Source of the DNA: Pusillimonas sp. MFBS29
GTDB taxonomy: Bacteria; Pseudomonadota; Gammaproteobacteria; Burkholderiales; Burkholderiaceae_B
NCBI RefSeq assembly: GCF_020687695.1
Contig: NZ_JAJEWL010000011.1
Location: 23,020 to 87,019 of the forward strand
Direction: 5' to 3'
Length of the DNA: 64,000 bases
The notes under the pieces were generated by a model. The model saw only the letters and a list, made by a program, of their open reading frames with translations, made no database searches and was not told where the DNA came from. Positions 55,958 to 64,000 of the stretch are shown in pieces. Every line of letters begins with the position of its first letter. The stretch's first letter is position 1. A program made the position numbers and the translations under genes.

Positions 55958-58900
55958 GGTTTGTCGCCACCTTCATCATGCGGCCGGTGGCGACGACGCT
56001 GCTTTGCCTGGCCATGGTGTTGTCTGGCGGCCTGGCTTTTATCTTCCTGCCTGTCGCGCCTCTGCCGCAAGTTGATTTTCCCATGATCTCGGTGTCGGCC
56101 AGCATGGCCGGCGCCAGCCCTGAAACCATGGCGTCCAGCGTGGCCACACCGCTCGAGCAGTCACTGGGCTCGATTGCGGGGCTGAGCGAGATGAGCTCGC
56201 GCAGTTCGGAAGGATCGACCCGTATTTCATTGATGTTCGACATGGAAAGGGACATCAACAGCGCGGCGCGCGATGTGCAGGCGGCCATCAATGCAGCCCG
56301 CAGCATGCTGCCTTCCAGCCTGCGCAGCAATCCCACCTACCACAAGGTGAATCCGTCTTCTGCGCCCATCATGGTGCTGGCGCTGACTTCGGCCACAGCT
56401 ACCCAGGGGCAGCTGTATGACCTGGCATCCACGGTGCTCGCGCAGAAACTCGCGCAGGTTGAAGGCGTGGGCGAGGTTACGGTGGGCGGCAGTTCGCTGC
56501 CGGCCATCCGGGTCAGCCTGAACCCGCTGGCGCTCAATAGCGCCGGCGTGGCGCTGGATGAAGTCAGGGCGGCGTTGTCGGGCGCCAATACCATGCGCCC
56601 GAACGGTATCGTGGAAAATGACAGCTATCATTGGCAGCTCAGTACAGGTGGTCAGCTGACCCGTGCCGAGCAATACAAGCCCCTGATCGTTGCCTGGCGT
56701 GACGGCTCACCGGTACGCCTGCAGGATGTCGCGCTGGTCGAGGACTCGGTCGAGAACGTGTTCAACACGGGCTTTTTCAACGACAGACAAGCCATATTGC
56801 TGATCGTGCGTCGGCAGGCCGATGCCAACATCATAGAAACTGTCGACAGCATACGTGCCCACATGCCGGCGTTCGAATCCATGCTGCCTGCGCACGTGTC
56901 GCTGACGGTGGCGCAGGATCGCACGCCCAGCATACGGGCCTCCTTGCACGAAGCTGAAATTACCTTGCTGATTGCGGTGATACTGGTCACGCTGGTGGTG
57001 CTGCTGTTCCTGGGCAATCTGCGTGCCGCCCTGATCCCCGCCATTGCCGTGCCGGCGTCGCTGATCACCACTTTCAGCCTGATGCTCTGGTTTGGCTATA
57101 CGTTGAATACGATTTCGCTGATGGCCCTGATTGTGGCTACCGGCTTTGTGGTGGACGACGCCATCGTGGTGCTGGAAAACATCATGCGTCACATCGAGCG
57201 CGGGGCGACGCCGCTCAGGGCCGCAATACGGGGTGCCAGAGAGGTCGGCTTTACTGTTCTGGCCATGAGCCTGTCGCTGGTGGCAGTGTTTATTCCCATG
57301 CTGCTGATGGGAGGGCTGGTGGGCCGCCTGTTCAGGGAGTTTGCGGTCACACTGTCAGTGGCCATTCTGGTGTCGTTGTTGATTTCCCTTACCCTGACGC
57401 CCATGATGTGTGCCCGCCTGCTGCGCCAGGGCGATCCAGGCCCGGACCGTCGCGGTGCACTTAAACGTGGCCTGCAGGCCATGGGTGATTTTTTCTGGCG
57501 TGGTTACAGGCGTTCGCTGGATTGGGCCTTGCGTCACGGACGCCTGATGATGGTGCTGCTGCTGGCTACGATAGGGCTGAATTTTTATTTGTACGCGGCC
57601 GTGCCCAAGGGGTTTTTTCCGCAGCAGGATACCGGCCAGTTGCTGGGCTTTTTTCGGGTTGATCAGGGTACATCTTTCCATGCCATGAAGCCCAAGCTGG
57701 ATCACTTCAGAGATATCCTTCTGCAGGATCCCGCCATCGAGAGTGTCACCGGCCATGCGGGTGGGCGTGGCGGCAGCAATTCAACCTTCCTGATGATACA
57801 GCTCAAGCCCATGGAGCAGCGTCAGGCCAGTGCCATCGAGGTCGTGAACCGCTTGCGCAGCAAGTTTCAGGGTGTGCCTGGCGCACGCATGACACTGGTG
57901 CCGCAACAGGATATTTTCGTGGGCGGCCGGCAGGGAGGTAGCGGATCTTACGACTACAGTTTGCTGGCCAGCGAGCTGCAGACCTTGAAAGCCTGGCTGC
58001 CACGCGTACAAAAGGCCATGGCGGAATTGCCAGAGCTGGTGGACGTCGATACGGACGTTGAAGACAAGGGAAGGCGGGTAGAGCTGGTCATAGACCGCGA
58101 TGCCGCAACCCGGCTGGGCGTGGACATGTCGCTGATTGCGTCTACCCTGAACAGTTCATTCAGCCAGCGCCAGGTGTCGGTCATTTACGGGCGTCTGAAT
58201 CAATACCATGTGGTCATGGGTGTTGCCGACCAGTATGCGCAAGATGCGGAATCACTCAAGCTGGTGCAGGTGATCACGGACGATGGCAATCGGGTGCCTT
58301 TGTCGGCCTTCACACGCTTCGAGGTTGGCAGCGCGCCGCTCAGCGTCAGGCACCAGGGCCTGATGGCAGCGGAATCCATTTCCTTCAGCCTGGCGCCAGG
58401 CGTTACCCTGGAGCAGGCCACTCAGTCCATAGAAAACGCAGTGGCGCGCATCAGCCTGCCCACGCAGGAAATACAGGCAGGCTTTGATGGCACGGCGCGT
58501 GCCTTGCAGGACAGCATGGCGCAGCAACCCTGGCTGATCCTGGCTGCCTTGCTGACCATGTATATCGTGCTGGGGATGTTGTATGAAAGCTATATTCATC
58601 CCATTACTATTTTGTCGACCTTGCCATCAGCCGGGATCGGTGCGCTGCTGGCACTGATGATGCTGGGCGAAGAGTTTTCGCTGATTGCCCTGATTGGTGT
58701 TTTCCTGCTGATAGGCATAGTCAAGAAAAATGCCATCATGATGGTAGATGCCGCGTTGCTGGCCGAGCGTCGTGATGGCCTGTCACCGCGAGAGGCCATT
58801 CACCAGGCTTGCCTGCTGCGCTTTCGCCCCATACTGATGACCACGGTTTCCGCCTTGTTTGGCGCGTTGCCGCTGGTGCTGGCATCGGGGGCGGGTGTGG

Positions 58901-59073
58901 AAATGCGCAGACCCCTGGGCCTGACCATTGTGGGCGGGCTGATACTCAGCCAGATACTGACCTTGTATACGACTCCTGTGGTGTATCTGTATCTGGATCG
59001 TTTTGGCTTGTGGATCAAGCGTCGGCGCCAGGCGCGGCGCGGCTCCTCAGGCCTGGAATCTGTGGAAACATGA
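55954..59073 (+). CDS. mdtC: RND multidrug efflux inner-membrane pump (MdtC-like)
   Basis: A 1039-residue HAE1-type RND transporter, the second of the pair. It starts [20 protein letters not shown] and has [19 protein letters not shown]. The proton-relay [17 protein letters not shown] and [18 protein letters not shown] are intact, so both pumps of the pair are likely active. Two adjacent pumps with one adaptor match the MdtABC heteromultimer. Downstream, the outer-membrane lipoprotein starts 1-37 bases later. Inverted start overlap with mdtB is ATGA. Confidence 0.95.
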   Translation: MRFVATFIMRPVATTLLCLAMVLSGGLAFIFLPVAPLPQVDFPMISVSASMAGASPETMASSVATPLEQSLGSIAGLSEMSSRSSEGSTRISLMFDMERDINSAARDVQAAINAARSMLPSSLRSNPTYHKVNPSSAPIMVLALTSATATQGQLYDLASTVLAQKLAQVEGVGEVTVGGSSLPAIRVSLNPLALNSAGVALDEVRAALSGANTMRPNGIVENDSYHWQLSTGGQLTRAEQYKPLIVAWRDGSPVRLQDVALVEDSVENVFNTGFFNDRQAILLIVRRQADANIIETVDSIRAHMPAFESMLPAHVSLTVAQDRTPSIRASLHEAEITLLIAVILVTLVVLLFLGNLRAALIPAIAVPASLITTFSLMLWFGYTLNTISLMALIVATGFVVDDAIVVLENIMRHIERGATPLRAAIRGAREVGFTVLAMSLSLVAVFIPMLLMGGLVGRLFREFAVTLSVAILVSLLISLTLTPMMCARLLRQGDPGPDRRGALKRGLQAMGDFFWRGYRRSLDWALRHGRLMMVLLLATIGLNFYLYAAVPKGFFPQQDTGQLLGFFRVDQGTSFHAMKPKLDHFRDILLQDPAIESVTGHAGGRGGSNSTFLMIQLKPMEQRQASAIEVVNRLRSKFQGVPGARMTLVPQQDIFVGGRQGGSGSYDYSLLASELQTLKAWLPRVQKAMAELPELVDVDTDVEDKGRRVELVIDRDAATRLGVDMSLIASTLNSSFSQRQVSVIYGRLNQYHVVMGVADQYAQDAESLKLVQVITDDGNRVPLSAFTRFEVGSAPLSVRHQGLMAAESISFSLAPGVTLEQATQSIENAVARISLPTQEIQAGFDGTARALQDSMAQQPWLILAALLTMYIVLGMLYESYIHPITILSTLPSAGIGALLALMMLGEEFSLIALIGVFLLIGIVKKNAIMMVDAALLAERRDGLSPREAIHQACLLRFRPILMTTVSALFGALPLVLASGAGVEMRRPLGLTIVGGLILSQILTLYTTPVVYLYLDRFGLWIKRRRQARRGSSGLESVET

Positions 59074-59110
59074 TATGGCTGTAGCGGTGAATATTGCAAA
59101 GAGCAAAAAC

Positions 59111-60667
59111 ATGAACGCTGTCTCAACTTTGCCTGCCGTCAGGGCCGTAACGCGGGGGCTGGCACTGGCCGGTGTGCTGATGTTGGGTGCATGCGCTGTC
59201 GGCCCTGATTACAGCCGGCCCGCCATGGATGTTGGCACAAGCTATAAAGAGCTCGAGTCAGGCAAGGCGGGCGAAAAGCTGGTGGGAGCCTCAACGGCTC
59301 AGGTCAAAGGCTGGGTTCCGGCGCAACCGGGCGATGCGGCCCTGCGTGGTGACTGGTGGCAGTTGTTCAACGATACGGCGCTGTCGGAATTGATGCTGAC
59401 TTTGCAGGAAGACAATCTGGATATTATCCAGGCCGAGGCGCGCTACCGCCAGGCACAGGCTCTGGTGCAATCTGCGCGATCGGGTTTTTTTCCGACGATA
59501 GGGGCCTCGGCCGCCGGCACCCGATCGGGCAGCGGGCGCGGCAGCAGTGCAAGCGGTAATGTGGGCGGTGACAACCCTTCCAATCAGTTTTCCCTGAGCG
59601 GCGATGTCAGTTGGGAACCAGACTTGTGGGGGCGGGTTCGTCGCTCCGTCGAAGCCAGCGGAGCCAGCCTGCAGGCCAGTCAGGCCGATGTCGCCACAAC
59701 GCGGCTAAGCATGCAGTCCACCTTGGCGCAGACCTATTTCCGGCTGCGCGTGATGGATGCCGAGATGCGTTTGCTGCAGCAAACCGTGGCGGCATATGAA
59801 CGTTCGCTCACCATGACGCAAAACCGCTATAACGCAGGCGTTGCGGCACAGGTAGACGTAGAGAGTTCCCGCACGCAGCTGGAAAATGGTCGTACCCAGT
59901 TGCTGGCGCTGGACTGGCAGCGCGCACAACTGGAGCATGCCATTGCCGTCTTGCGGGGCCAGACGCCGACCAGTTTTTCCCTGGCCAAGGTCGACTGGCA
60001 GGCACAGGTACCGGTGATCCCGGTGGGTCTGCCGTCGCAGCTATTGCAGCGCCGGCCCGATGTGGCGGCGGCGGAACGGCGCACGGCCGAAGCCAACGCG
60101 CGCATAGGCGTGGCCCAGGCCGCATGGTTTCCCAACCTGACCCTTAGCGCGCAAGGCGGCTATCGTGCCAGCCAGTGGGCTCAGTGGCTGTCTGCGCCGG
60201 CCAGCTTCTGGTCGCTGGGTCCTGCATTGGCACTGACGATATTCGATGGCGGTGCCCGCGAGGCGCAGTTGAAGGATGCCCGTGCGGCCTACGATGCCCA
60301 GGTGGCGGCCTATCGCCAGACGGTGCTGACTGCTTTGCGCGAAGTTGAAGATTATCTGGTGCAGCTGCATGTGCTGGGGCAGGAGCAGATCACACAGGGC
60401 CGGGCGCTGGACTCAGCCCGTGCTTCGTTGCGCCTGACCCGCAACCAGTATGAAGCGGGCCTGATCGACTATCTGAGTGTGGTGCAAGTAGAGACCACGG
60501 CCCTGAGCACCGAGCGCTCGGCCTTGTCGCTGGTGTCCGACCGCCTGCTGGCCAGCGTACAGCTGATTGCCGCGCTGGGCGGTGGTTGGAATGCGACCGA
60601 GCTTGACCAACCTTCCGCAAACAGCCAGGATGAACAGCCGGCCGCAGCGGGCGTGTCGCTGAACTAA
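59111..60667 (+). CDS. NodT-family outer-membrane efflux lipoprotein
   Basis: A 518-residue outer-membrane factor. The signal peptide ends in LMLGAC with the lipid-anchor cysteine near residue 28. VGPDYSRPAMDVG and WWQLFNDTALSELMLTLQ follow, and then two long coiled-coil OEP repeats (EARYRQAQALVQSARSG, and VAAAERRTAEANARIGVAQA). It completes the tripartite pump with the adaptor and RND pair. ATG 59111 is preferred for its signal length and AAGAG; ATG 59075 is also possible. Its stop overlaps the convergent Nudix gene stop by 4 bases. Confidence 0.92.
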   Translation: MNAVSTLPAVRAVTRGLALAGVLMLGACAVGPDYSRPAMDVGTSYKELESGKAGEKLVGASTAQVKGWVPAQPGDAALRGDWWQLFNDTALSELMLTLQEDNLDIIQAEARYRQAQALVQSARSGFFPTIGASAAGTRSGSGRGSSASGNVGGDNPSNQFSLSGDVSWEPDLWGRVRRSVEASGASLQASQADVATTRLSMQSTLAQTYFRLRVMDAEMRLLQQTVAAYERSLTMTQNRYNAGVAAQVDVESSRTQLENGRTQLLALDWQRAQLEHAIAVLRGQTPTSFSLAKVDWQAQVPVIPVGLPSQLLQRRPDVAAAERRTAEANARIGVAQAAWFPNLTLSAQGGYRASQWAQWLSAPASFWSLGPALALTIFDGGAREAQLKDARAAYDAQVAAYRQTVLTALREVEDYLVQLHVLGQEQITQGRALDSARASLRLTRNQYEAGLIDYLSVVQVETTALSTERSALSLVSDRLLASVQLIAALGGGWNATELDQPSANSQDEQPAAAGVSLN

Positions 60668-61632
60668 GCCAGCAGCCTGCGTATGCCTGCCAGGCCATGC
60701 GCACCGTGTTCGCGGGCGACTTCCAGCGTGTCGGCCGACTGCCCGCCGATGGCAAACACCGGCAGGCCGGCATCACTGATCAATGCGGCAAATTGTGCCC
60801 AACCCATGCCCGGTTCACCGGGGTGCGAAGGCGTATCCAGCACATGGCCCAGTACGGCAAAGTCCGCACTCAGTGTGCGTGCCGCGTCCAGTTCGGTGGC
60901 GCTATGGGCCGACACGGCAAGTAGCCCTTCGATCTGATCCTTGATGGTGGTGCCCCCGTCGGCCAGGGCCACAGCGTCGGCGGCACGCAAGTGCACGCCG
61001 TCCGCTTGCGGCCACCAGTGTTCAGGGTGGCAGCTATTGACCAGGCAACGCGCGCCATATTCGTGGCATAGCCGAACCACCTGCCCAAAGGCGGCATGAA
61101 GCGCCGCTTCGCCGTCGGCCCAGCCCGGCTCGCGAAATTGCACCAGCTTCAGACCGTGCTCCAGGGCCTGTTTCAGTGTAGCCAGAAAGCCGTCCAGTCC
61201 CTGACTGTTTCCAATCGACGTCAGCAGATAGCGATCGGGCAGTCGTATCCAGCGCAGCGGGGGCTCCGTGGCCGGGAGCAGCGGACCTACGTTCAGCGGT
61301 GCATGCAGATTCACCCAGGCCAGTTCCTGCCCCTCCACACCGGTCGGTTCGCCGTCCCAGGCAGTGACCCGGCAAAAGGCCAGCCGGACAATATTCTTGG
61401 GATACTCATGGGTATAGGTCACCCATGGTGTGGCTTCGGTCACGACGATATCAAGCTCTTCCTTCAGTTCGCGCGCCAGCGCCTGCAGTGTGGTTTCGCC
61501 GGGTTCTATCTTGCCGCCAGGCAGCTCCCACCAGCCCGGCCAGGGCTTGTCGGCAGGGCGCTGGGCCAGCAACAGCGAGCCATCGGGCTGGGTGATCAGG
61601 CCGGCGGCCACTTCAATAAAAGGCTTGCTCAT
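60664..61632 (-). CDS. Nudix hydrolase fused to a ThiE/TenI-like domain
   Basis: A 322-residue fusion. The N-terminal Nudix domain (1-130) carries the box GGKIEPGETTLQALARELKE followed by ELDI, with Asp where the box usually has Gly. It belongs to the MutT group that cleans oxidised nucleotides. The C-terminal half (about 135-322) is a thiamine-phosphate-synthase-like TIM barrel: LKLVQFREPG, ADGVHLRAADAV, VLGHVLDTPSHPG and PVFAIGGQ. Such fusions are common in this lineage and their barrel function is uncertain. It is operon-linked by direction to the DUF815 gene. The ATG at 61632 gives a complete Nudix start. Confidence 0.9.
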   Translation of the reverse strand: MSKPFIEVAAGLITQPDGSLLLAQRPADKPWPGWWELPGGKIEPGETTLQALARELKEELDIVVTEATPWVTYTHEYPKNIVRLAFCRVTAWDGEPTGVEGQELAWVNLHAPLNVGPLLPATEPPLRWIRLPDRYLLTSIGNSQGLDGFLATLKQALEHGLKLVQFREPGWADGEAALHAAFGQVVRLCHEYGARCLVNSCHPEHWWPQADGVHLRAADAVALADGGTTIKDQIEGLLAVSAHSATELDAARTLSADFAVLGHVLDTPSHPGEPGMGWAQFAALISDAGLPVFAIGGQSADTLEVAREHGAHGLAGIRRLLA

Positions 61633-61678
61633 GATGAGTTCCTGGATGGCGGCTGATGGGCCGCCCGGGGAGGGGGGG

Positions 61679-62545
61679 TCAAATATGGCGGGCGGCCCAG
61701 TCGCGCGCAAACTGCCGCGCGACACGTCCCGAACGCGATCCGCGTTCCAGCGTCCATTGCAGGGCTTCGGTGCGCGAAGCGGCAATATCGGCTTCGGAAC
61801 AGCCCAATTCGGCAAGCCAGTAATTCACGATATCCAGATAATCGTCTTGCTTGAACGGATAGAAAGACAGCCACAGGCCGAAGCGCTCGGACAAAGAGAT
61901 TTTTTCCTCGACGGTTTCGCCCGGATGGATTTCGCCGTCGGACTGATGTTTGGCGCCCAGGTTCTCGCTCATGTACTCGGGCATCAGATGACGCCGATTC
62001 GACGTGGCGTAGATCAGCACATTCTCGCCCGAAGCGCTGATGGAACCATCGAGTATGGATTTCAATGCCTTGTAGCCGGCCTCGCCTTCTTCGAACGACA
62101 AGTCATCGCAAAAAATGATAAAGCGTTCGGGTCGGCTGCTGACCAGGTCCACAATATCGCCCAGATCGCCCATGTCGGACTTGTCGACCTCGATCAGGCG
62201 CAGGCCCTGATCGCCATAGGCGGCCAGCATTGCCTTGACCAGCGAGCTCTTGCCTGTGCCGCGCGCGCCTGTCATGAGGACATTATTGGCTGGCTTCTCG
62301 TGCAGAAAATGACGGGTATTGCGATCGATGATGTCTTTCTGGCGCTCGATGTGCTGCAGATCTTCCAGATGAATGCTGGACACGTTCTGCACGGCATCGA
62401 GCCAGCCCCGCGAGCCGCGCTTGCGCCAGCGAAAGGCATGCGCCGTCCAGTCAATATCAGGCGGCGCCGGCGGAAGCCAGGCCTCAAGTTGAGACAAAAC
62501 ACGCTCGGCTCGGGCAATCAGCGTACTCAGGTCTTGGACCGTCAC
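61679..62545 (-). CDS. DUF815 family AAA-type ATP-binding protein
   Basis: A 288-residue P-loop ATPase. Walker A is GARGTGKSSLVKAML and Walker B is FIIFCDDLSFEEGE. The sensor-1 region ENVLIYATSNRRHLMPEYMSE completes the family pattern. The start is GTG 62545 with GGAGAA 7 bases upstream. DUF815 proteins lie beside the Nudix fusion and zapD-yacG in Betaproteobacteria, but their job is not established. Here the RND operon separates this pair from zapD. Confidence 0.92.
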   Translation of the reverse strand: MTVQDLSTLIARAERVLSQLEAWLPPAPPDIDWTAHAFRWRKRGSRGWLDAVQNVSSIHLEDLQHIERQKDIIDRNTRHFLHEKPANNVLMTGARGTGKSSLVKAMLAAYGDQGLRLIEVDKSDMGDLGDIVDLVSSRPERFIIFCDDLSFEEGEAGYKALKSILDGSISASGENVLIYATSNRRHLMPEYMSENLGAKHQSDGEIHPGETVEEKISLSERFGLWLSFYPFKQDDYLDIVNYWLAELGCSEADIAASRTEALQWTLERGSRSGRVARQFARDWAARHI

Positions 62546-62623
62546 AACATTCTCCAGGAATCAATTACAGGCAAAACATGCATTATCGCCAATTTATCAC
62601 CGGTATCCCGTGCTGGCGTCACG

Positions 62624-62629
62624 TATAAT
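62624..62629 (+). promoter_or_regulatory. Consensus -10 hexamer for ispB
   Basis: TATAAT at 62624-62629, 53 bases before the ispB TTG start, is a perfect -10 match. The -35 is weak. The opposite strand holds the DUF815 start, so this is a divergent promoter region. Confidence 0.5.
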
Positions 62630-62682
62630 GCTCGGTTGATTCGATTTATTACCTTTCTCCAACTTCCAGCCCGGACCACGTT

Positions 62683-63648
62683 TTGAATCTATCCGAGTTA
62701 ATTGCACCAATAGCAGACGACATGAAAGCGGTCGATGCGGTTATACGCGCCCGCCTGGATTCCGAAGTCGTCCTTATACGCACTATCGGCGACTACATCG
62801 TGGGCGCCGGCGGAAAACGCATGCGGCCGGCCATGGTACTCATGATGGCCAAGGCCCTGGGCTACGAAGGAAGCAATCACCATCTGCTGGCCGGGGTGGT
62901 CGAATTCATACACACAGCAACCTTGCTGCATGACGACGTCGTCGATGAGTCCGATCTGCGGCGCGGTCGCAGCACCGCCAACGCGGTCTACGGCAATGCC
63001 GCCAGCGTGCTGGTCGGCGACTATCTCTATTCCCGCTCATTCGAGATGATGGTGCAGTCGGGCTCCATGCCCGCCATGGCAGTGTTGTCGGCCGCAACAA
63101 CCGTCATTGCCGAAGGCGAAGTGCTGCAGTTGCTGAACGTGCACGACCCCGATGTTTCGCTCGATCGCTACCTGCAAGTCGTACGCTACAAAACGGCCAA
63201 GCTGTTCGAAGCGGCTGCCCAGGTGGGCGCCATCGTGGGCGGTGCAACCCCCGAACAAGAGGCGGCCGCGGCGGCCTACGGCCGTCACATTGGTACCGCA
63301 TTCCAGTTGATCGACGACGTGCTGGACTACAGTGGCGGGGCCGAGACGCTGGGCAAAAACGTGGGCGACGACCTGCGCGAAGGCAAGCCCACCATGCCGC
63401 TGATTCGCGTCATGGAAGTCGGTACCCCCGAACAGAAGCAGCTGATACAAGACGCGATCCGCACCGGCGAGGCCGATTTTGCTGCCGTGGCGCAAGCCAT
63501 CCAGGATACCCAGGCACTTGAATATACGCGTCAGGCGGCTGTTGCCGAGGCGGCTCTGGCCCGCGATGCCTTGGCCTGCATGCCCGTTTCCGTTCATCAG
63601 AAATCTTTGCTAGAATTTTGTTCTTTCGCGGTAGATCGCGATTATTGA
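62683..63648 (+). CDS. ispB: Octaprenyl diphosphate synthase (polyprenyl synthetase)
   Basis: A 321-residue trans-prenyltransferase that makes the ubiquinone side chain. The two aspartate-rich motifs are LLHDDVVDESDLRRGR and FQLIDDVLDYSGG. The KTAKLFEAAA and GKNVGDDLREGKPTMPL motifs are also present. The start is TTG 62683, fitting the family (MNLSELIAPIADDM). rplU-rpmA-obgE, often divergent from ispB, are absent here. The gene ends 52 bases before tRNA-Pro. Confidence 0.95.
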   Translation: MNLSELIAPIADDMKAVDAVIRARLDSEVVLIRTIGDYIVGAGGKRMRPAMVLMMAKALGYEGSNHHLLAGVVEFIHTATLLHDDVVDESDLRRGRSTANAVYGNAASVLVGDYLYSRSFEMMVQSGSMPAMAVLSAATTVIAEGEVLQLLNVHDPDVSLDRYLQVVRYKTAKLFEAAAQVGAIVGGATPEQEAAAAAYGRHIGTAFQLIDDVLDYSGGAETLGKNVGDDLREGKPTMPLIRVMEVGTPEQKQLIQDAIRTGEADFAAVAQAIQDTQALEYTRQAAVAEAALARDALACMPVSVHQKSLLEFCSFAVDRDY

Positions 63649-63700
63649 ATCCCGAGTTTCCGATGGGTGCAACGCCAATCGGGAACAAACGCCACAAGAT

Positions 63701-63777
63701 CGGGGCGTAGCTCAGCCTGGTAGAGTACTACGTTCGGGACGTAGGAGTCGCATGTTCGAATCATGTCGCCCCGACCA
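63701..63777 (+). tRNA. tRNA-Pro (CGG anticodon)
   Basis: A 77-base cloverleaf. The acceptor arm is CGGGGCG paired with CGCCCCG, with encoded CCA at 63775-63777. The anticodon stem CTACG/CGTAG holds the loop TTCGGGA, giving anticodon CGG (proline, codon CCG). The T-arm has GTTCGAATC. Confidence 0.95.
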
Positions 63778-63784
63778 ATTTTCT

Positions 63785-64000
63785 GGCTCTACTCCGTTAT
63801 CGGGGGATCAGGGCATTCATCACACTCGGTTAATTACACCATTCCAACCGCATTGAGCCAAGACTCTTAATCGGTAATTCTCAAAATTCCTAAAGCCATA
63901 CGCTCGGCGCGAGAGCATCTCCATCTTCGTGTGGAACCCTTCGGTGATCCCGTTAGACTTGGTGAACCGCCACATGCGTACGATGGGTTCGAGCCATGAT
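63785..64000 (-). mobile_element. End of an ISL3-family insertion sequence
   Basis: Transposase sequence and a GGCTCT terminus at about 63785 mark one end of an ISL3-family element that runs off the window. It sits 7 bases beyond tRNA-Pro. The family usually makes 8-base target duplications; if so, AATTTTCT (63777-63784) would be the copy here. Confidence 0.7.
63820..64000 (-). CDS. ISL3-family transposase, C-terminal part
   Basis: The last 60 or so codons of a transposase, read on the minus strand and cut by the right edge. The visible pieces MWRFTKSNGITEGFHTKMEM, LSRRAYGFRNFENYRLRV and the end CGWNGVINRV match the C-terminus of ISL3-type DDE transposases. The final glutamate of the catalytic triad is in the TEGFHTK motif. 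The frame is open with a normal stop, so the copy may be intact. Confidence 0.82.
   Translation of the reverse strand, partial: SWLEPIVRMWRFTKSNGITEGFHTKMEMLSRRAYGFRNFENYRLRVLAQCGWNGVINRV

Overview
The window looks like a chromosomal segment of a betaproteobacterium, most likely Alcaligenaceae (Bordetella/Achromobacter/Pusillimonas type). This rests on the high GC content and on Betaproteobacteria-typical gene strings: ubiE - Tim44-like - ubiJ - ubiB - ferritin-like - rfaE2, a DUF3460 gene beside scpA and panC, coaE-zapD, and a Nudix/ThiE fusion beside a DUF815 ATPase. No 16S gene is present, so genus is inference.

Region 1 (1 to about 24,183) is a lipopeptide biosynthetic cluster with two divergent arms separated by an AT-rich promoter region (7803-7998). 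The left arm (minus strand) holds a PhyH-family dioxygenase, a small ABM-type alpha/beta-barrel protein and two NRPS proteins (C-A-PCP, then C-A-PCP cut by the left edge). The right arm (plus strand) holds a type II thioesterase, an ABC exporter with an unusual N-terminal domain and a C-terminal cyclic-nucleotide-type domain, a 3629-residue megasynthase (FAAL-ACP-KS-AT-ACP-aminotransferase-C-A-PCP-E), a GT9-like protein with an odd C-terminal tail, and a STAS protein. The logic is that of iturin/mycosubtilin-type beta-amino-fatty-acid starters. A fatty acid is activated by the FAAL, extended once by malonate with no reducing domain, transaminated at the beta-keto carbon, and joined to an aspartate that is then epimerised. 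The two NRPS proteins would add a tyrosine-like and a valine-like residue. Later modules and the release domain lie beyond the left edge.

Region 2 (24.2-28.5 kb) holds pxpC, pxpB and a VOC protein (minus), then phoR and phoB (minus). Region 3 (28.8-34.4 kb) is the plus-strand ubiquinone string ending in the heptose adenylyltransferase rfaE2. Region 4 (34.4-41.4 kb, minus) holds a TolC-like protein, an isoaspartyl methyltransferase-like protein, thiD, thiG, a BtuF-like binding protein and btuB, the last preceded by a recognisable cobalamin riboswitch. The B12-dependent methionine synthase metH is divergent from it, so B12 import and B12 use share one intergenic region.

Region 5 (45.4-51.6 kb) is mostly plus-strand housekeeping: an MmyB-like regulator, DUF3460, scpA, panC, a stand-alone LuxR-type DNA-binding protein, an NlpE-like lipoprotein (minus), a prepilin peptidase lacking the methylase half, coaE and zapD. 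Region 6 (51.7-60.7 kb) is a complete RND efflux operon (adaptor, two inner-membrane pumps, NodT-type outer-membrane lipoprotein). Region 7 holds the Nudix/ThiE fusion, the DUF815 ATPase, ispB, tRNA-Pro(CGG) and, seven bases beyond the tRNA, the end of an ISL3-family insertion sequence that runs off the right edge.
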